64,000 nucleotides of DNA from Thalassospira indica (GTDB lineage Bacteria; Pseudomonadota; Alphaproteobacteria; Rhodospirillales; Thalassospiraceae). The notes beneath the pieces are model-generated. The model was not told the DNA's origin, searched no databases, and saw nothing but the letters and a program-made list of their open reading frames with translations. Within the stretch, counting starts at the first letter, position 1. Every line of letters begins with the position of its first letter. The DNA is taken from positions 3,474,001-3,538,000 of the forward strand of contig NZ_CP031555.1 in NCBI RefSeq assembly GCF_003403095.1. The letters run 5' to 3'. Shown here piece by piece: positions 33,690-43,505 of the stretch. The translations under genes were made by a program, and so were the position numbers.

Positions 33690-36128
33690 ATGCCCCATTC
33701 GGTCCATATCATGATTGTCGAGGACGAACGTGTTATCGCCCTTCATTTGCGCAAGCAGCTTGAAAAGCTTGGCTATGAACGCACCAGCGCGCATACGCGC
33801 GGCAGCGATGCACTTGCCGCCATCCATGACGATCCGCCTGACATCATCCTGATGGATATTCGTATCGAAGGCGACATTGATGGCATTGAAACAGCGGCCG
33901 GCATTCCCTCCCACCTGATGATCCCGGTCATCTATCTTTCGGCCCACTCCGAAGATGCGACCTTGGCACGCGCAAAGATTACCCGTCCCTACGGCTATCT
34001 GATCAAACCGTTTTCCGACCGCGAATTGCACGCAACGATCCAGATGGCACTAGAACGCCGCGCAGCCGAACTTGCCCTGTCGGAAAGTCAGCACCGGTTG
34101 TCGCTTGCGATGAACGCAGCGCAGATGAGCTGTTGGGAAATTGATGTCCTGACCCGGCAGATGCACTGTACCGGGCTTGGCAATCCCGACCTTGATCAGA
34201 ACGTAGAAACCGTCACTGAAAGCTGGGATGCCTTTCTTGAACGGGTTGCATCAGAAGATCGCGATATGGTGCGCAAGGCATTTGCCTATGCGGTTTCCCA
34301 CGGCGAGTTCTATGACGTTGTTTTCCGAAGCCTGGACAAGGATCAGAACTATCGCTGGCTGCGCGCGCGCGGCAAATCCTTTGGCGATGACCGCAAAGGG
34401 TCACAACGCATCATCGGCATGATGCAGGACGTCACCGATCAACGTCTGACGCAGGACAAGCTCCGCGAAGCCATGACGGTGTTTGAAACCACCCAGGATG
34501 GCATTCTTATTCTTGACCCAGACCTCAATGTTACCAATGCCAACAACGCCTATTACCGGATCACGGGCGAGACCGAGGAAAACACGCTGCAAAAGCCGCC
34601 CTATTTCCTTTCTGCCAATGAACATCCCGCCGAATTCTTTCAGGAATTGTTTTCCGGGCTGGGTGCCCGCCGCCAATGGCATCGCGACCTTGACACCCAC
34701 AACGCCAATCGTGGCCCGATATCGCTGTCCCTACAGAACATTGCCGTCGAAAACGAAGAGCACGAACTGACCCACTATGTGATGATTGTCTCTGACCGGA
34801 CTGCAATCCGGCAGGCCGAACAGGAATTGCATTACCTTGCCCAATATGACGGATTGACCAGCCTGCCCAACCGGCTTCTTGCGACAGACCGCCTGAATCG
34901 CGCGATCGAACGTTGCGAACCCAGCGGCATGATGGTCGCCTGCATGTTTCTTGATATTGATGATTTCAAGACGATCAACGATACACTTGGCCATGCCGCC
35001 GGCGATCAGGTCATTCTGATTGCCGCAACCCGGATCAAGGGTATTACCGAGCGCACTGACACCATATCCCGACTGGGCGGCGACGAATTCCTGATCATTC
35101 GGGAAAACATCCCCAATGAAACCGCGGCAACCAATCTGGCGCAAAAGATCATTCAGGAACTGCAACGCCCGTTTTATATTCGCGGTCATGAAATGAATAT
35201 CGGTGCGAGTGTGGGCATTTCGCTCTATCCGGTGCATGGCCATTCGTCTCACGATCTGATCCGCCTTGCCGATACAGCAATGTATGCCGCCAAGGATCGC
35301 GGGCGCAGGACCTTTGCGCTTTATGAAGCGGAAATGACGGCCAATGCCGCGCATTATATGACCCGCTCACTTGAATTGCGCCGTGGGCTTGAGAACGGGG
35401 AACTGGTTCTGTACTACCAGCCGCAGTTTGATGGCAAAACCGGCGAAATGGCTGGTGTCGAGGCGTTGCTGCGCTGGAATCATCCGACCCACGGGCTTGT
35501 TGGCCCCCATGAAATCATCCCGACGGCCGAGAAAAGCGGCCTCATTCTTGAAATTGGCAGTTGGGTGATTCGCGAAGCCTGCACTCAGGCCCGCCGCTGG
35601 CAAGATCAATATGGCCAGAAACTCCGCATGGCCGTCAATGTATCGGTCCGCCAGATGCAACAGCCCGGTTTTGCTGACAGCATTGCCGATCAACTGGCGA
35701 TTTCCGGCCTCCCGGCCGAGGATCTTGAAATCGAAGTCACCGAAAGCATGATCCAGGACGAAATCAGCATGATCCAGACCCTGCATGATTTGCGCGCTGT
35801 CGGGATTTCGCTGGCGATTGACGATTTTGGCACCGGCTATTCATGCCTGCGATCGATCAAAAGCCTGCCGATCAGCCGCATCAAGATCGACCGTGCTTTC
35901 GTCAACGGACTGCCGGGCAACAGCAATGATGTTGCCCTGATCAATGCCATTCTGGCAATGGCAGAGGCCCTTGGTCTGTCAGTCACGGCAGAAGGCGTTG
36001 AAACCAGGGCGCAGTATGACTTCCTGCGCGACGTACCGGGCATCAAACTTCAGGGCTTCCTGCTTGGCAAACCTGTCCCTGCCGAAGACGTTTTTACGGC
36101 AACCATTGGAAAAACCAAACAAATTTAA
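33690..36128 (+). CDS. Response regulator with PAS, GGDEF and EAL domains
   Basis: 812 aa from the ATG at 33690; a GTG at 33681 overlapping the kinase stop is possible. The receiver (about 1-118) has DE residues near the start, the phospho-Asp in LMDIRIEGD and Lys in LIKPFSD. PAS/PAC-like regions follow (about 130-375), then GGDEF with intact RLGGDEFLI, and EAL with GVEALLRW, EVTESM, DDFGTGYSCL and EGVET. Both the cyclase and phosphodiesterase sites look complete, so it could make or degrade cyclic di-GMP. Control is probably by the HisKA_2 kinase encoded 5 bp upstream. Confidence 0.9.
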   Translation: MPHSVHIMIVEDERVIALHLRKQLEKLGYERTSAHTRGSDALAAIHDDPPDIILMDIRIEGDIDGIETAAGIPSHLMIPVIYLSAHSEDATLARAKITRPYGYLIKPFSDRELHATIQMALERRAAELALSESQHRLSLAMNAAQMSCWEIDVLTRQMHCTGLGNPDLDQNVETVTESWDAFLERVASEDRDMVRKAFAYAVSHGEFYDVVFRSLDKDQNYRWLRARGKSFGDDRKGSQRIIGMMQDVTDQRLTQDKLREAMTVFETTQDGILILDPDLNVTNANNAYYRITGETEENTLQKPPYFLSANEHPAEFFQELFSGLGARRQWHRDLDTHNANRGPISLSLQNIAVENEEHELTHYVMIVSDRTAIRQAEQELHYLAQYDGLTSLPNRLLATDRLNRAIERCEPSGMMVACMFLDIDDFKTINDTLGHAAGDQVILIAATRIKGITERTDTISRLGGDEFLIIRENIPNETAATNLAQKIIQELQRPFYIRGHEMNIGASVGISLYPVHGHSSHDLIRLADTAMYAAKDRGRRTFALYEAEMTANAAHYMTRSLELRRGLENGELVLYYQPQFDGKTGEMAGVEALLRWNHPTHGLVGPHEIIPTAEKSGLILEIGSWVIREACTQARRWQDQYGQKLRMAVNVSVRQMQQPGFADSIADQLAISGLPAEDLEIEVTESMIQDEISMIQTLHDLRAVGISLAIDDFGTGYSCLRSIKSLPISRIKIDRAFVNGLPGNSNDVALINAILAMAEALGLSVTAEGVETRAQYDFLRDVPGIKLQGFLLGKPVPAEDVFTATIGKTKQI

Positions 36129-36291
36129 TAACAAAAGTTACATACCCAGACATCTTCCCTTTTCGCACATTATACCTTAGAATAAGCGACAGACATTTCG
36201 TGCCTTTATACATGCGCAAGCCATTGACTTGGCTGTCGTATTATTCAATTGCGATCTTTCAAACGAAAGAATAGGTCGGAAGGATGATTGT

Positions 36292-38367
36292 ATGAAGTTT
36301 TCGTCCCTGTCCCTTGGCGCGAAGCTGACCCTTGTCAGTGCAGCAACCATTGCGCTCTGCCTGATTGCAGGCATATCTCTTCAAACCGTTCAAACAAGCC
36401 AAACCACCGAAGAACTGACCGTCGGCGAGGCACGTGGCGTTGCAAACCATCACGCAGAGCAGGCTGGTAGCGTTCTGAATGGCGGGATGCTGGTTGCCAA
36501 AAACCTGGCCGGGGCCTTTCGGGCGATCCGCGAAAAAGGCGGTGTTGATCGCGCGGCATATAACGAAATTCTCAGTCGTACCCTGATCGACAATCCGACA
36601 CTTGCCGGTGCCTGGTCCGGGTTCGAGCCCGATGCCCTTGATGGCAAGGATGCCGATTACGTAAACGAGGGCGAGCCATTCGGCGATGGCAGCGGCAAAT
36701 ACGTCACATATTATTATAATTTTGGCGACGGCATTACGCCCTATCACCTGACCGGCCTCGATAATCCGGAGATCAATGAATATTACACCGCCCCGCGTGA
36801 CACCAACCAACCCTATGTCACGGATGCGATCACCTATGACATTCAGGGCCGTGATGTTGTTCTGACCTCCTTTGTCTATCCGGTGCAGAACCCGAACGGC
36901 GAATTCCTGGGTGTGCTGGGCGTTGATCTTGAACTCAATGCCCTGTCAGAACGCTTTGCCGAACTGACACCGTTTGGGACCGGCACGGTTAATCTCGTCT
37001 CCGCCCAAGGCACCTGGGTTGCCCATGAAGACCCGGACATTCGCGGCACCACACTTGATAACAACAACCCGATCCAGGCAGCCATCCTCGAAACCATGCA
37101 ATCGGGCGAACCGGCGCGGGTTGATGATGACACGACCATGCACATGATTGTCCCGGTCGAGATTGCCGGATACCCCAACAAGTGGGGTGTTGTGGTCAAT
37201 GTGCCGCTGGCAACAGTCTATGCCCCGGCAGACAATCTGCGCAATATCACCCTGATTGGGGGCGTCATCCTGCTTTTGGTCGTCATTGCCGTGGTTCTTT
37301 TGTCGACCAGAACCCTGGTCGCGCGACCGATGACGCGGGTGACCAGTGTGATTGATCACCTTCAGAAGGGTGAGTTTGACATTACGGTGCCCTATCTCAA
37401 ACGTGATGACGAAATCGGCGCAATCGCCAAGGCCCTCGAAGCCTTCAAGGAGGCCTCCGCACGCATGCAGATGGCCGAACGTGAAAAGCTTCAAGCCGAA
37501 CAGCGTGCCAGCGATGAACGCAATCGCACGCGCTTGCAGATGGCAGACGAATTCGAAAAATCGGTCGGCTCGATCGTTGTCAATGTGTCTGACAAGGCCG
37601 GAAACATGGAACAAGTGTCCCGGCAAATGCGGCGTGCTGCTGATGAAAGTTCCGAACAGGCCGTTGTTGTTGCCGCCGCCGCGGACGAGGCAAGTGCCAA
37701 CGTCCAGACTGTGGCGTCTGCGACCGAGGAACTGTCTGCCTCCATTCAGGAAATCAGCTCCCAGGTGGCGAAGTCATCTGACATCTCCAACACCGCTGTC
37801 GAAGAAGCTTCACGTGCCAACGCCATGGTCACCGGCCTGGCCGAAGCGGCCGATCGCATCGGCGAAGTGGTTAACCTGATCAATGACATTGCCGCCCAGA
37901 CCAACCTTCTGGCCCTCAATGCCACCATCGAGGCGGCCCGTGCGGGAGAGGCAGGCAAAGGCTTTGCCGTTGTGGCACAGGAAGTCAAAAACCTGGCCAA
38001 CCAGACCGCCAAGGCGACCGAAGACATTGCCCAACAGATTGGCTCCATCCAGTCCGAGACGCAAAATACGGTCGGGGCGATTGGACGAGTGACCGAAACC
38101 ATTGCCAACATCAATGAAATCGCCACCGCCATCGCATCTGCGGTCGAGGAACAAGGGGCTGCCACCGCCGAAATTTCAAGTAACGTTCAACAGGCGGCGG
38201 CCGGCACCAACGAGGTGTCATCTTCTATCGGGATTGTGCGCAACACATCCCGGGAAACCGGCGAAGCGGCCTCGAACGTGCAAGCCGGGGCGACCCAACT
38301 GGCCGAAGAAGCCCGCAATCTTGACGCACAGGTCAAAAACTTCCTTGATCGACTGCGTAATATCTAG
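36292..38367 (+). CDS. Methyl-accepting chemotaxis protein with dCache sensor
   Basis: 691 aa from the ATG at 36292, preceded by AAGGA. A signal anchor (about 8-30) is followed by a periplasmic double-Cache domain (about 40-310: [41 protein letters not shown]), a second membrane helix ([20 protein letters not shown]), HAMP, and a cytoplasmic signalling domain with the conserved tip [20 protein letters not shown]. dCache receptors commonly bind amino acids or organic acids. It signals to CheA/CheW encoded elsewhere. A terminator follows. Confidence 0.9.
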   Translation: MKFSSLSLGAKLTLVSAATIALCLIAGISLQTVQTSQTTEELTVGEARGVANHHAEQAGSVLNGGMLVAKNLAGAFRAIREKGGVDRAAYNEILSRTLIDNPTLAGAWSGFEPDALDGKDADYVNEGEPFGDGSGKYVTYYYNFGDGITPYHLTGLDNPEINEYYTAPRDTNQPYVTDAITYDIQGRDVVLTSFVYPVQNPNGEFLGVLGVDLELNALSERFAELTPFGTGTVNLVSAQGTWVAHEDPDIRGTTLDNNNPIQAAILETMQSGEPARVDDDTTMHMIVPVEIAGYPNKWGVVVNVPLATVYAPADNLRNITLIGGVILLLVVIAVVLLSTRTLVARPMTRVTSVIDHLQKGEFDITVPYLKRDDEIGAIAKALEAFKEASARMQMAEREKLQAEQRASDERNRTRLQMADEFEKSVGSIVVNVSDKAGNMEQVSRQMRRAADESSEQAVVVAAAADEASANVQTVASATEELSASIQEISSQVAKSSDISNTAVEEASRANAMVTGLAEAADRIGEVVNLINDIAAQTNLLALNATIEAARAGEAGKGFAVVAQEVKNLANQTAKATEDIAQQIGSIQSETQNTVGAIGRVTETIANINEIATAIASAVEEQGAATAEISSNVQQAAAGTNEVSSSIGIVRNTSRETGEAASNVQAGATQLAEEARNLDAQVKNFLDRLRNI

Positions 38368-38400
38368 GGCGTAATCTTACCTTTCGGCACATGACAAATC

Positions 38401-38427
38401 GGACGGCACCATGATTGGTGTCGTCCT
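38401..38427 (+). terminator. Terminator after the chemoreceptor gene
   Basis: GGACGGCACC and GGTGTCGTCC form a 10-bp stem (one G-T pair) around ATGATT, followed by TTTTGTTTG. Confidence 0.85.
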
Positions 38428-38506
38428 TTTGTTTGATCCAAACTGCGTTCAGTGATTGAATTCGAAAACACTTTCACTATCCCCTTCACAAGCCGGGAAT
38501 ATTGCG

Positions 38507-38914
38507 ATGTTGCCCTTGCCTGTAACCATCTTCATGACTGCTATATTCGTCCTCATGCTGACTGTGCTGAGCTTGAATGTCTCTCTGAGGCGCGCAAAAC
38601 TCAAAGTACTGATCGGCGATGGCGATGACACCACCTTGCGCCGGCGCATTCGCGCACATGGCAATTTTGTTGAAAATGCCCCGCTGTGCATTCTGCTGGT
38701 TCTTGCCATCGAGGCGATCCTTGCAACGTCCGGTATTATCTGGATTGTGGCCGCCATTTTGATCGCAAGCCGTCTTTTGCATGCGATTGGCACCCTTGGC
38801 CAGTCCACACGGTTCATCGTACCGGCTATGGTGATGCAGCATGCAACACTTGTTATTTGTGGTTTATGGTTGCTGATCCAATCCCTTGGCAATCTAAGCG
38901 CTGCGGGCATGTGA
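38507..38914 (+). CDS. MAPEG-family membrane protein
   Basis: 135 aa from the ATG at 38507; a TTG at 38456 in frame is less likely. Four membrane segments and the motif RIRAHGNFVENAPLCILLVL with ASRLLHAIGTLG are typical of bacterial MAPEG proteins (PF01124), relatives of microsomal glutathione transferases. Their bacterial substrates are mostly unknown. The stop codon overlaps the next start (TGATG), so it is coupled to the DUF1801 gene. Confidence 0.8.
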   Translation: MLPLPVTIFMTAIFVLMLTVLSLNVSLRRAKLKVLIGDGDDTTLRRRIRAHGNFVENAPLCILLVLAIEAILATSGIIWIVAAILIASRLLHAIGTLGQSTRFIVPAMVMQHATLVICGLWLLIQSLGNLSAAGM

Positions 38915-39339
38915 TGGGGTCTGGCGATTTCGCAAGCCCGGATGTTGCGGCAAAATTCAATGCCTGCCCGGCAGCAGCCCGGCGGGCATTGATGTCGATC
39001 CGGGGCTGGGTCTTTGAACTTGCGGGCGAAATTGACGGCGTTGGCCCGATCACCGAAAGCCTGAAGTGGGGCGAACCGGCATGGCGGCCCAAATCCGGAT
39101 CGGGCATCACCATTCGTGCCGACTGGAAAGCCAAAACACCTGATCAGGTCATGATCTATTTTGATTGCAAGACCGACCTGATTGATCGGACGCGCAGCCT
39201 GCTTTCGGCTGATCTGACGACCGAGGGCAGTCGCGCGATTATCCTGCCGCTGGATCGCCCCCTGCCTGAACCGGCGATCAAGACCGCCCTTGGCTGGGCC
39301 CTGACCTATCACCGGGATCGGAAACAGCAGGCGAACTAA
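38914..39339 (+). CDS. DUF1801-domain protein
   Basis: 141 aa starting at the ATG shared with the MAPEG stop. The domain (PF08818) is seen in PAAARRALMSIRGWVFELAG, ITESLKWGEPAWRPKSGSGI and QVMIYFDCKTDL. These small YdhG-like proteins have an unclear function; some are linked to metal or stress responses. It converges on ohrR with 6 bp between stops. Confidence 0.8.
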   Translation: MGSGDFASPDVAAKFNACPAAARRALMSIRGWVFELAGEIDGVGPITESLKWGEPAWRPKSGSGITIRADWKAKTPDQVMIYFDCKTDLIDRTRSLLSADLTTEGSRAIILPLDRPLPEPAIKTALGWALTYHRDRKQQAN

Positions 39340-39345
39340 CCGCGA

Positions 39346-39804
39346 TCAAACCTTCTGACCGCCAGCCTCCATCTGATCGCGCATGGTCCGCAAATCGCGA
39401 TTCAGGCGTTTGGCGGTCTCGATATCAAGTCCTGTGGCCTCAAGAATGCAGGGCGGAACTTCTTCTGCCTTGTTCCGCAGGTCCTTACCGGCGTCCGTCA
39501 GGCTGACGCGCACGGATCGCTCGTCCTCCGGATCGCGCTTGCGGCTAACCAGTCCGTTGGCTTCAAGGCGTTTGAGCAACGGTGTTAGCGTACTTGATTC
39601 CAGATAGAGCTTTGAGCCAATGCTCCGCACGGACTGGTTATCTTCCTGCCACAGGGTCACCATCACCAGATATTGCGGATAGGTCAGCCCCAGATTATCC
39701 AGCAGCGGCTTATAGACCCGGTTAAAGGCATGACCGGCTGAATAGATCGAAAAGCACAGAAACTTCTCGAGCTGAAGCAAATCATCTTTGGATGAGTTGT
39801 CCAT
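39346..39804 (-). CDS. ohrR: MarR-family organic peroxide regulator OhrR
   Basis: 152 aa. The stretch LEKFLCFSIYSAGHAFNRVY carries the peroxide-sensing Cys17 of OhrR and is followed by LGLTYPQYLVMVTLW and a winged helix (LYLESSTLTPLLKRLEANGL, RDPEDERSVRV). A second cysteine, Cys118 in VPPCILEA, may resolve a disulphide, as in two-Cys OhrR. Organic hydroperoxides oxidise the protein and release DNA. It is divergent from an esterase gene and ohr, with repeat operators between. Confidence 0.9.
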   Translation of the reverse strand: MDNSSKDDLLQLEKFLCFSIYSAGHAFNRVYKPLLDNLGLTYPQYLVMVTLWQEDNQSVRSIGSKLYLESSTLTPLLKRLEANGLVSRKRDPEDERSVRVSLTDAGKDLRNKAEEVPPCILEATGLDIETAKRLNRDLRTMRDQMEAGGQKV

Positions 39805-39927
39805 TGGTCTGGTCCTTTATTGTGGGGCACCAAGGCATCGTATTGCGCAGAATTCTGCGATTTGCATACCCACCGGCGACGTCCGTCTTCTCAAAAAATC
39901 CTGGGCCTGAAATTTTCAAAGCCAAGT

Positions 39928-40020
39928 AAATTAAATCGCACACGATTAAATAACAAGCGATTTTATTGCATGGCTGGGTTTCTTATTTTTATATCGCACG
40001 CGATTTAATTGTGTGCGATA
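39928..40020. promoter_or_regulatory. Paired AT-rich repeats, probable OhrR operators
   Basis: Two copies of ATCGCAC(A/G)CGATT with flanking AAT/TTAA tracts lie at 39928-39953 and 39991-40020, in the interval between ohrR and the esterase gene. Each is near-palindromic, and the second continues into GTGTGCGAT, giving an ATCGCAC...GTGCGAT inverted repeat. Position and spacing suit a regulator acting on both divergent promoters. Confidence 0.6.
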
Positions 40021-40087
40021 CATAATTCATCGAAACACACCGCCGCCCATCAAAAATCTCGGACGGCCCAGTTAAAGGATCAGACCC

Positions 40088-41131
40088 ATGAGCCCATTCA
40101 ATTCAAAAGTTGTTGCTGCTGTCTTCTCTGGCGCACTGGCACTGTCGACCTCTCTGACCAGCACCGCGTCCTTCGCAGAGCCGGTTCTTGAAAACACTAC
40201 CCAGGAATTCATTGATGTCCTTTCTGCGTCCGGCGGCCCGGCGATCTACACCCTGACCCCGGCTGAGGCCCGTAACGTTCTGGCGGGTGCGCAGTCCGGT
40301 GATGTTGCCAAACCGGCCGTTGATATCACCGACACGGTGTTTGGTGTTGGCCCGACGGGTGCCACCAAGGTCCGCATCATCCGCCCGGCGGGCAATACTG
40401 ATCGCCTTCCTGTGATCGTTTATTTCCATGGCGCAGGCTGGGTGATGGGCGATACCGGCACCCATGATCGCCTGGTCCGTGAACTCGCCGCTCGTGCCAA
40501 TGCCGCCCTGGTGTTTGTGGATTACGAACGCTCCCCCGAGGCGCGCTATCCGATCGCGATTGAGCAGGATTACGCTGTTACCAAATATGTTGCTGAACAT
40601 GGTGAACAGCTCAATATCGATCCGACCCGTCTGGCGATTGCCGGCGACAGTGTCGGAGGCAACATGACCGCTGTGGTTTCGCTTCTGGCGCAGGAACGCG
40701 GTGGCCCGGAAATCACCGCACAGGTTCTGTTCTATCCGGTGACGGATGCTGATTTTGACAACGGATCCTATACCGAATTTGCGAATGGTCCGTGGTTGAC
40801 CGAGCCTGCGATGGAATGGTTCTGGAACCAGTACCTGCCCGAAGGCGTTGATCGTACTGACCCGAAAATCACACCTATCCATGCAAGTGCCGATCAGCTT
40901 GCCGGTCAGGCCCCGGCACTTGTGATTACTGCGGAAAACGACGTGCTGCGGGATGAAGGCGAAGCATATGCCCGCAAACTGAGCCAGGCTGGCGTTGATG
41001 TCACCGTCACGCGTTACAACGGCACGATCCATGACTTTGTCATGCTCAATGCCCTTGCCGATACCCCGGCTGCCAAAGGCGCAATTGCCCAGGCCGGTCA
41101 GTATCTCCGCACCGCCCTGCACGGCGAATAA
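40088..41131 (+). CDS. Secreted alpha/beta hydrolase (HSL-type esterase)
   Basis: 347 aa. A signal peptide (KVVAAVFSGALALSTSLTST, cleavage near SFA-EPV) is followed by an alpha/beta hydrolase of the hormone-sensitive-lipase group: oxyanion motif YFHGAGW near 112-118, nucleophile Ser188 in GDSVGGN, Asp285 in AENDVLRDEG and His315 in TIHDFVML. It should hydrolyse small esters or lipids in the periplasm or outside. Placement between ohrR and ohr suggests induction by organic peroxides, perhaps to act on peroxidised lipids; this is inference. Confidence 0.85.
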   Translation: MSPFNSKVVAAVFSGALALSTSLTSTASFAEPVLENTTQEFIDVLSASGGPAIYTLTPAEARNVLAGAQSGDVAKPAVDITDTVFGVGPTGATKVRIIRPAGNTDRLPVIVYFHGAGWVMGDTGTHDRLVRELAARANAALVFVDYERSPEARYPIAIEQDYAVTKYVAEHGEQLNIDPTRLAIAGDSVGGNMTAVVSLLAQERGGPEITAQVLFYPVTDADFDNGSYTEFANGPWLTEPAMEWFWNQYLPEGVDRTDPKITPIHASADQLAGQAPALVITAENDVLRDEGEAYARKLSQAGVDVTVTRYNGTIHDFVMLNALADTPAAKGAIAQAGQYLRTALHGE

Positions 41132-41274
41132 CACGACGAATACAAGGGAATTGTCCCCAAACTTTAACACTCTTTCGGGTAGGTGCGGTTGCACCTGCCC
41201 GCCCCCGGCGACATATGAACCTAACAGCCGGGTAATCACCAACCGAACCAATGTTCAAACAAAGGATGAAAACC

Positions 41275-41700
41275 ATGTCTGTTGATGTCAAATACACCGC
41301 ACTCGCTTCTGCAACCGGTGGCCGCGATGGCCGCGCCTCGACTGACGATGGATCGCTTGATGTCAAGCTGTCCACGCCAAAGGAACTCGGCGGTGCTGGC
41401 GGTGACGGTCATAACCCGGAACAGCTTTTTGCCATGGGCTACTCGGCCTGCTTTATCGGCGCCATGAAGGCTGCCAGCGGCCAGACCAAGATCAAGGTGC
41501 CAAATGCCGTCGGGGTTTCGGCTGAAGTCGGTATCGGTCCGCGGGAAGCAGGCGGCTTTGGTATCGCCGTCGAACTCACCGTATCGCTGCCGGGTCTCGA
41601 CAAGGCCGATGCAGAGAAGCTTGTCGAAACAGCGCACACCATTTGCCCCTATTCCAACGCAATTCGCGGCAATGTCGATGTGACCACGACCATCGCCTAA
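41275..41700 (+). CDS. ohr: Organic hydroperoxide resistance protein Ohr
   Basis: 141 aa from the ATG at 41275 (AAGGA upstream). Both reactive cysteines are present: Cys59 in GYSACFIGAM and Cys124 in HTICPYSNAIRGN, as is the Arg-containing N-terminal region (TGGRDGRAST). Ohr is a thiol peroxidase, lipoamide-dependent in other species, that reduces organic hydroperoxides. It lies 143 bp after the esterase gene and ends in two hairpins. Regulation by OhrR is expected. Confidence 0.95.
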   Translation: MSVDVKYTALASATGGRDGRASTDDGSLDVKLSTPKELGGAGGDGHNPEQLFAMGYSACFIGAMKAASGQTKIKVPNAVGVSAEVGIGPREAGGFGIAVELTVSLPGLDKADAEKLVETAHTICPYSNAIRGNVDVTTTIA

Positions 41701-41715
41701 TTTTCGTCTCCCCCC

Positions 41716-41785
41716 TGCTGGTCAGCTCCCCCCAAACTGCTGACCAGCAATTCCAGGCCCGGTGTCCCCCGCACCGGGCCTTTTT
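41716..41785 (+). terminator. Double hairpin terminator after ohr
   Basis: A first hairpin, GCTGGTCAGC / TGCTGACCAGC (41717-41749), is followed by GGCCCGGTG / CACCGGGCC (41756-41780) and TTTTTC. The second is a canonical terminator. It also insulates ohr from the convergent gene at 41822. Confidence 0.85.
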
Positions 41786-41821
41786 CGTTTCCATTCGCCA
41801 ACGGCCAAACTGGGCTGTTTT

Positions 41822-43483
41822 TTATAAAACAGTCTGTTGAATACCTTGACGGAGAAACTGGAAGTCAGCACGATTAAAGTTCTGGGGCACATGAATCATC
41901 TTTTGATTATACTCATTCCCGGACAACCGCCAAAACTTTACCCGGTTGTCATTTTCACCAAACCCCATAATCAGGTCACCTCCAAGTGGAGCAACATTTT
42001 CAGCAAATTGCAAATATGCAGGATTTGCCTGATCATGAACCAGCCAAGCATTCGAAAGCCGAACCAAGCTATCGTTATTCATATCCAGTTCGTAAAAGAA
42101 GCTGAAATAGAAAGCCATCGGATGGAGAATGAGAGCATTTCCAGCAGGATTGGCCAAAATACCAGTTGCCCAGGCAAAACGGTTATTCCCCCACGGCATT
42201 ACAATGCCATTCGCGTCGTTCCAAGCTGTAAGCACCACATCAGCAAGCGAGCTTCGCAGCAACCGCCGCTGCAGAGCATTTAGTACTGCCGTGCGATCCG
42301 CTTGCGTCGCAGGATTGTTGTAACTTTGCGCAAACAAATTATCACCACATCCAAGATGGGCGGCGAAATACTGATCCACCGAATCAGCAAATCCATTGTT
42401 ATTTCTATAGGCGGTAATTGCAGCGGAACGGTTCGCGGGTGGATTGGGAATATTTGCTTGCCCAGGGCTTGCAATATGCAAGATCAGATCCGCCAGGAAA
42501 GAGGCGTACTTATACAAAATCGGATGAAGAATCTTGACATGCCCGACCCCGATCCTTGTGTTGTTGTTTGCCGGATTGGGAATCAAGGGTCCGCTGCTGG
42601 AAAACATCACAAGGGGCATTGCACCCGGGTGCATATCATTTATGTAATTTTCGACATCCAAAACCATGCCACCCGAATTTGGCTGCGTACTGTTGCAGCG
42701 TAGATCTCCGTTGACGGCTGTCGCAAACAACGCGTTTCCGCTATTTCCATTTTGTTGTGTTTGAAAAACGGTCAGTGGATTTCCTCGCTGGGTCAATCCA
42801 TAAACCGCACACAGATAGTTATTCTTTTCGAAGAAGCCATAATTTTTCTCCATCTGGGTCGAAACATTCAAACCATAAAAACGCCCAGGACCCAGAGCAT
42901 GCTGATGATTGACCAAATCAATGGTTAACTCGTTCACCTTTACACATAACGTGTTACCTGCCACAGCCTGAACAACGTTTCCTTGATCATCATAAACCGG
43001 ATCTGCCGGTGCTGGCGCTGCGCGTGTGGGGTCGGGCTGATAGCGATGCGAATGCAGGTAATACTGCCCATAAGCACTGAAAATACGAGGATCTTCAAAC
43101 CCGTCAGTATCTTCAAGAATGGTATCATTAACCACAGCGATTGCGTTTTGCGGGACGTTTTGAGTGGTATCAATTTGAATATGCGCCACACCAACACCGT
43201 CGAAGTATCGATTGGTACGAACGTTCGGTACGGTTGCTTCGACTGTGGCGTTTCCTGTTGCCCCCCGCCATCCGGCGGCCCACGGCGTTCCAGCTTGCCC
43301 GGGCAATACTGGTGCTGGATTGGCAAATGGATGATACACCATGGCGCGATAGACCATCACAAAGTCATGTACATTATTGTTGGTTCCTGCATGGACCCAG
43401 CTGTTGTTGAATTTGATGACGTTGGCGCGATTCACATTGGTAATCGTCGCAGTCAGCAAGTTCGTCAGATCTATATTCCACAT
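41822..43483 (-). CDS. Unknown Asn-rich protein resembling a five-bladed propeller
   Basis: 553 aa, no signal peptide or membrane segment. I do not recognise a named family. Repeated patterns recall five-bladed beta-propellers of the GH43/GH130 type and related proteins: NSWVHAGTNNNVHDFVMVYR near the start, DTDGFEDPRIFSAYGQYYLH with an EDPR motif, RIGVGHVKILH, and LIMGFGENDNRVKFW near the C-terminus. A sugar-active role is therefore possible, but catalytic residues cannot be assigned. Asparagine content is high and the base composition is more AT-rich than its neighbours, hinting at transfer. It follows a helical partner gene by 22 bp. Confidence 0.6.
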   Translation of the reverse strand: MWNIDLTNLLTATITNVNRANVIKFNNSWVHAGTNNNVHDFVMVYRAMVYHPFANPAPVLPGQAGTPWAAGWRGATGNATVEATVPNVRTNRYFDGVGVAHIQIDTTQNVPQNAIAVVNDTILEDTDGFEDPRIFSAYGQYYLHSHRYQPDPTRAAPAPADPVYDDQGNVVQAVAGNTLCVKVNELTIDLVNHQHALGPGRFYGLNVSTQMEKNYGFFEKNNYLCAVYGLTQRGNPLTVFQTQQNGNSGNALFATAVNGDLRCNSTQPNSGGMVLDVENYINDMHPGAMPLVMFSSSGPLIPNPANNNTRIGVGHVKILHPILYKYASFLADLILHIASPGQANIPNPPANRSAAITAYRNNNGFADSVDQYFAAHLGCGDNLFAQSYNNPATQADRTAVLNALQRRLLRSSLADVVLTAWNDANGIVMPWGNNRFAWATGILANPAGNALILHPMAFYFSFFYELDMNNDSLVRLSNAWLVHDQANPAYLQFAENVAPLGGDLIMGFGENDNRVKFWRLSGNEYNQKMIHVPQNFNRADFQFLRQGIQQTVL

Positions 43484-43505
43484 TTTCTACCCCTTCCGAT
43501 TGCCC

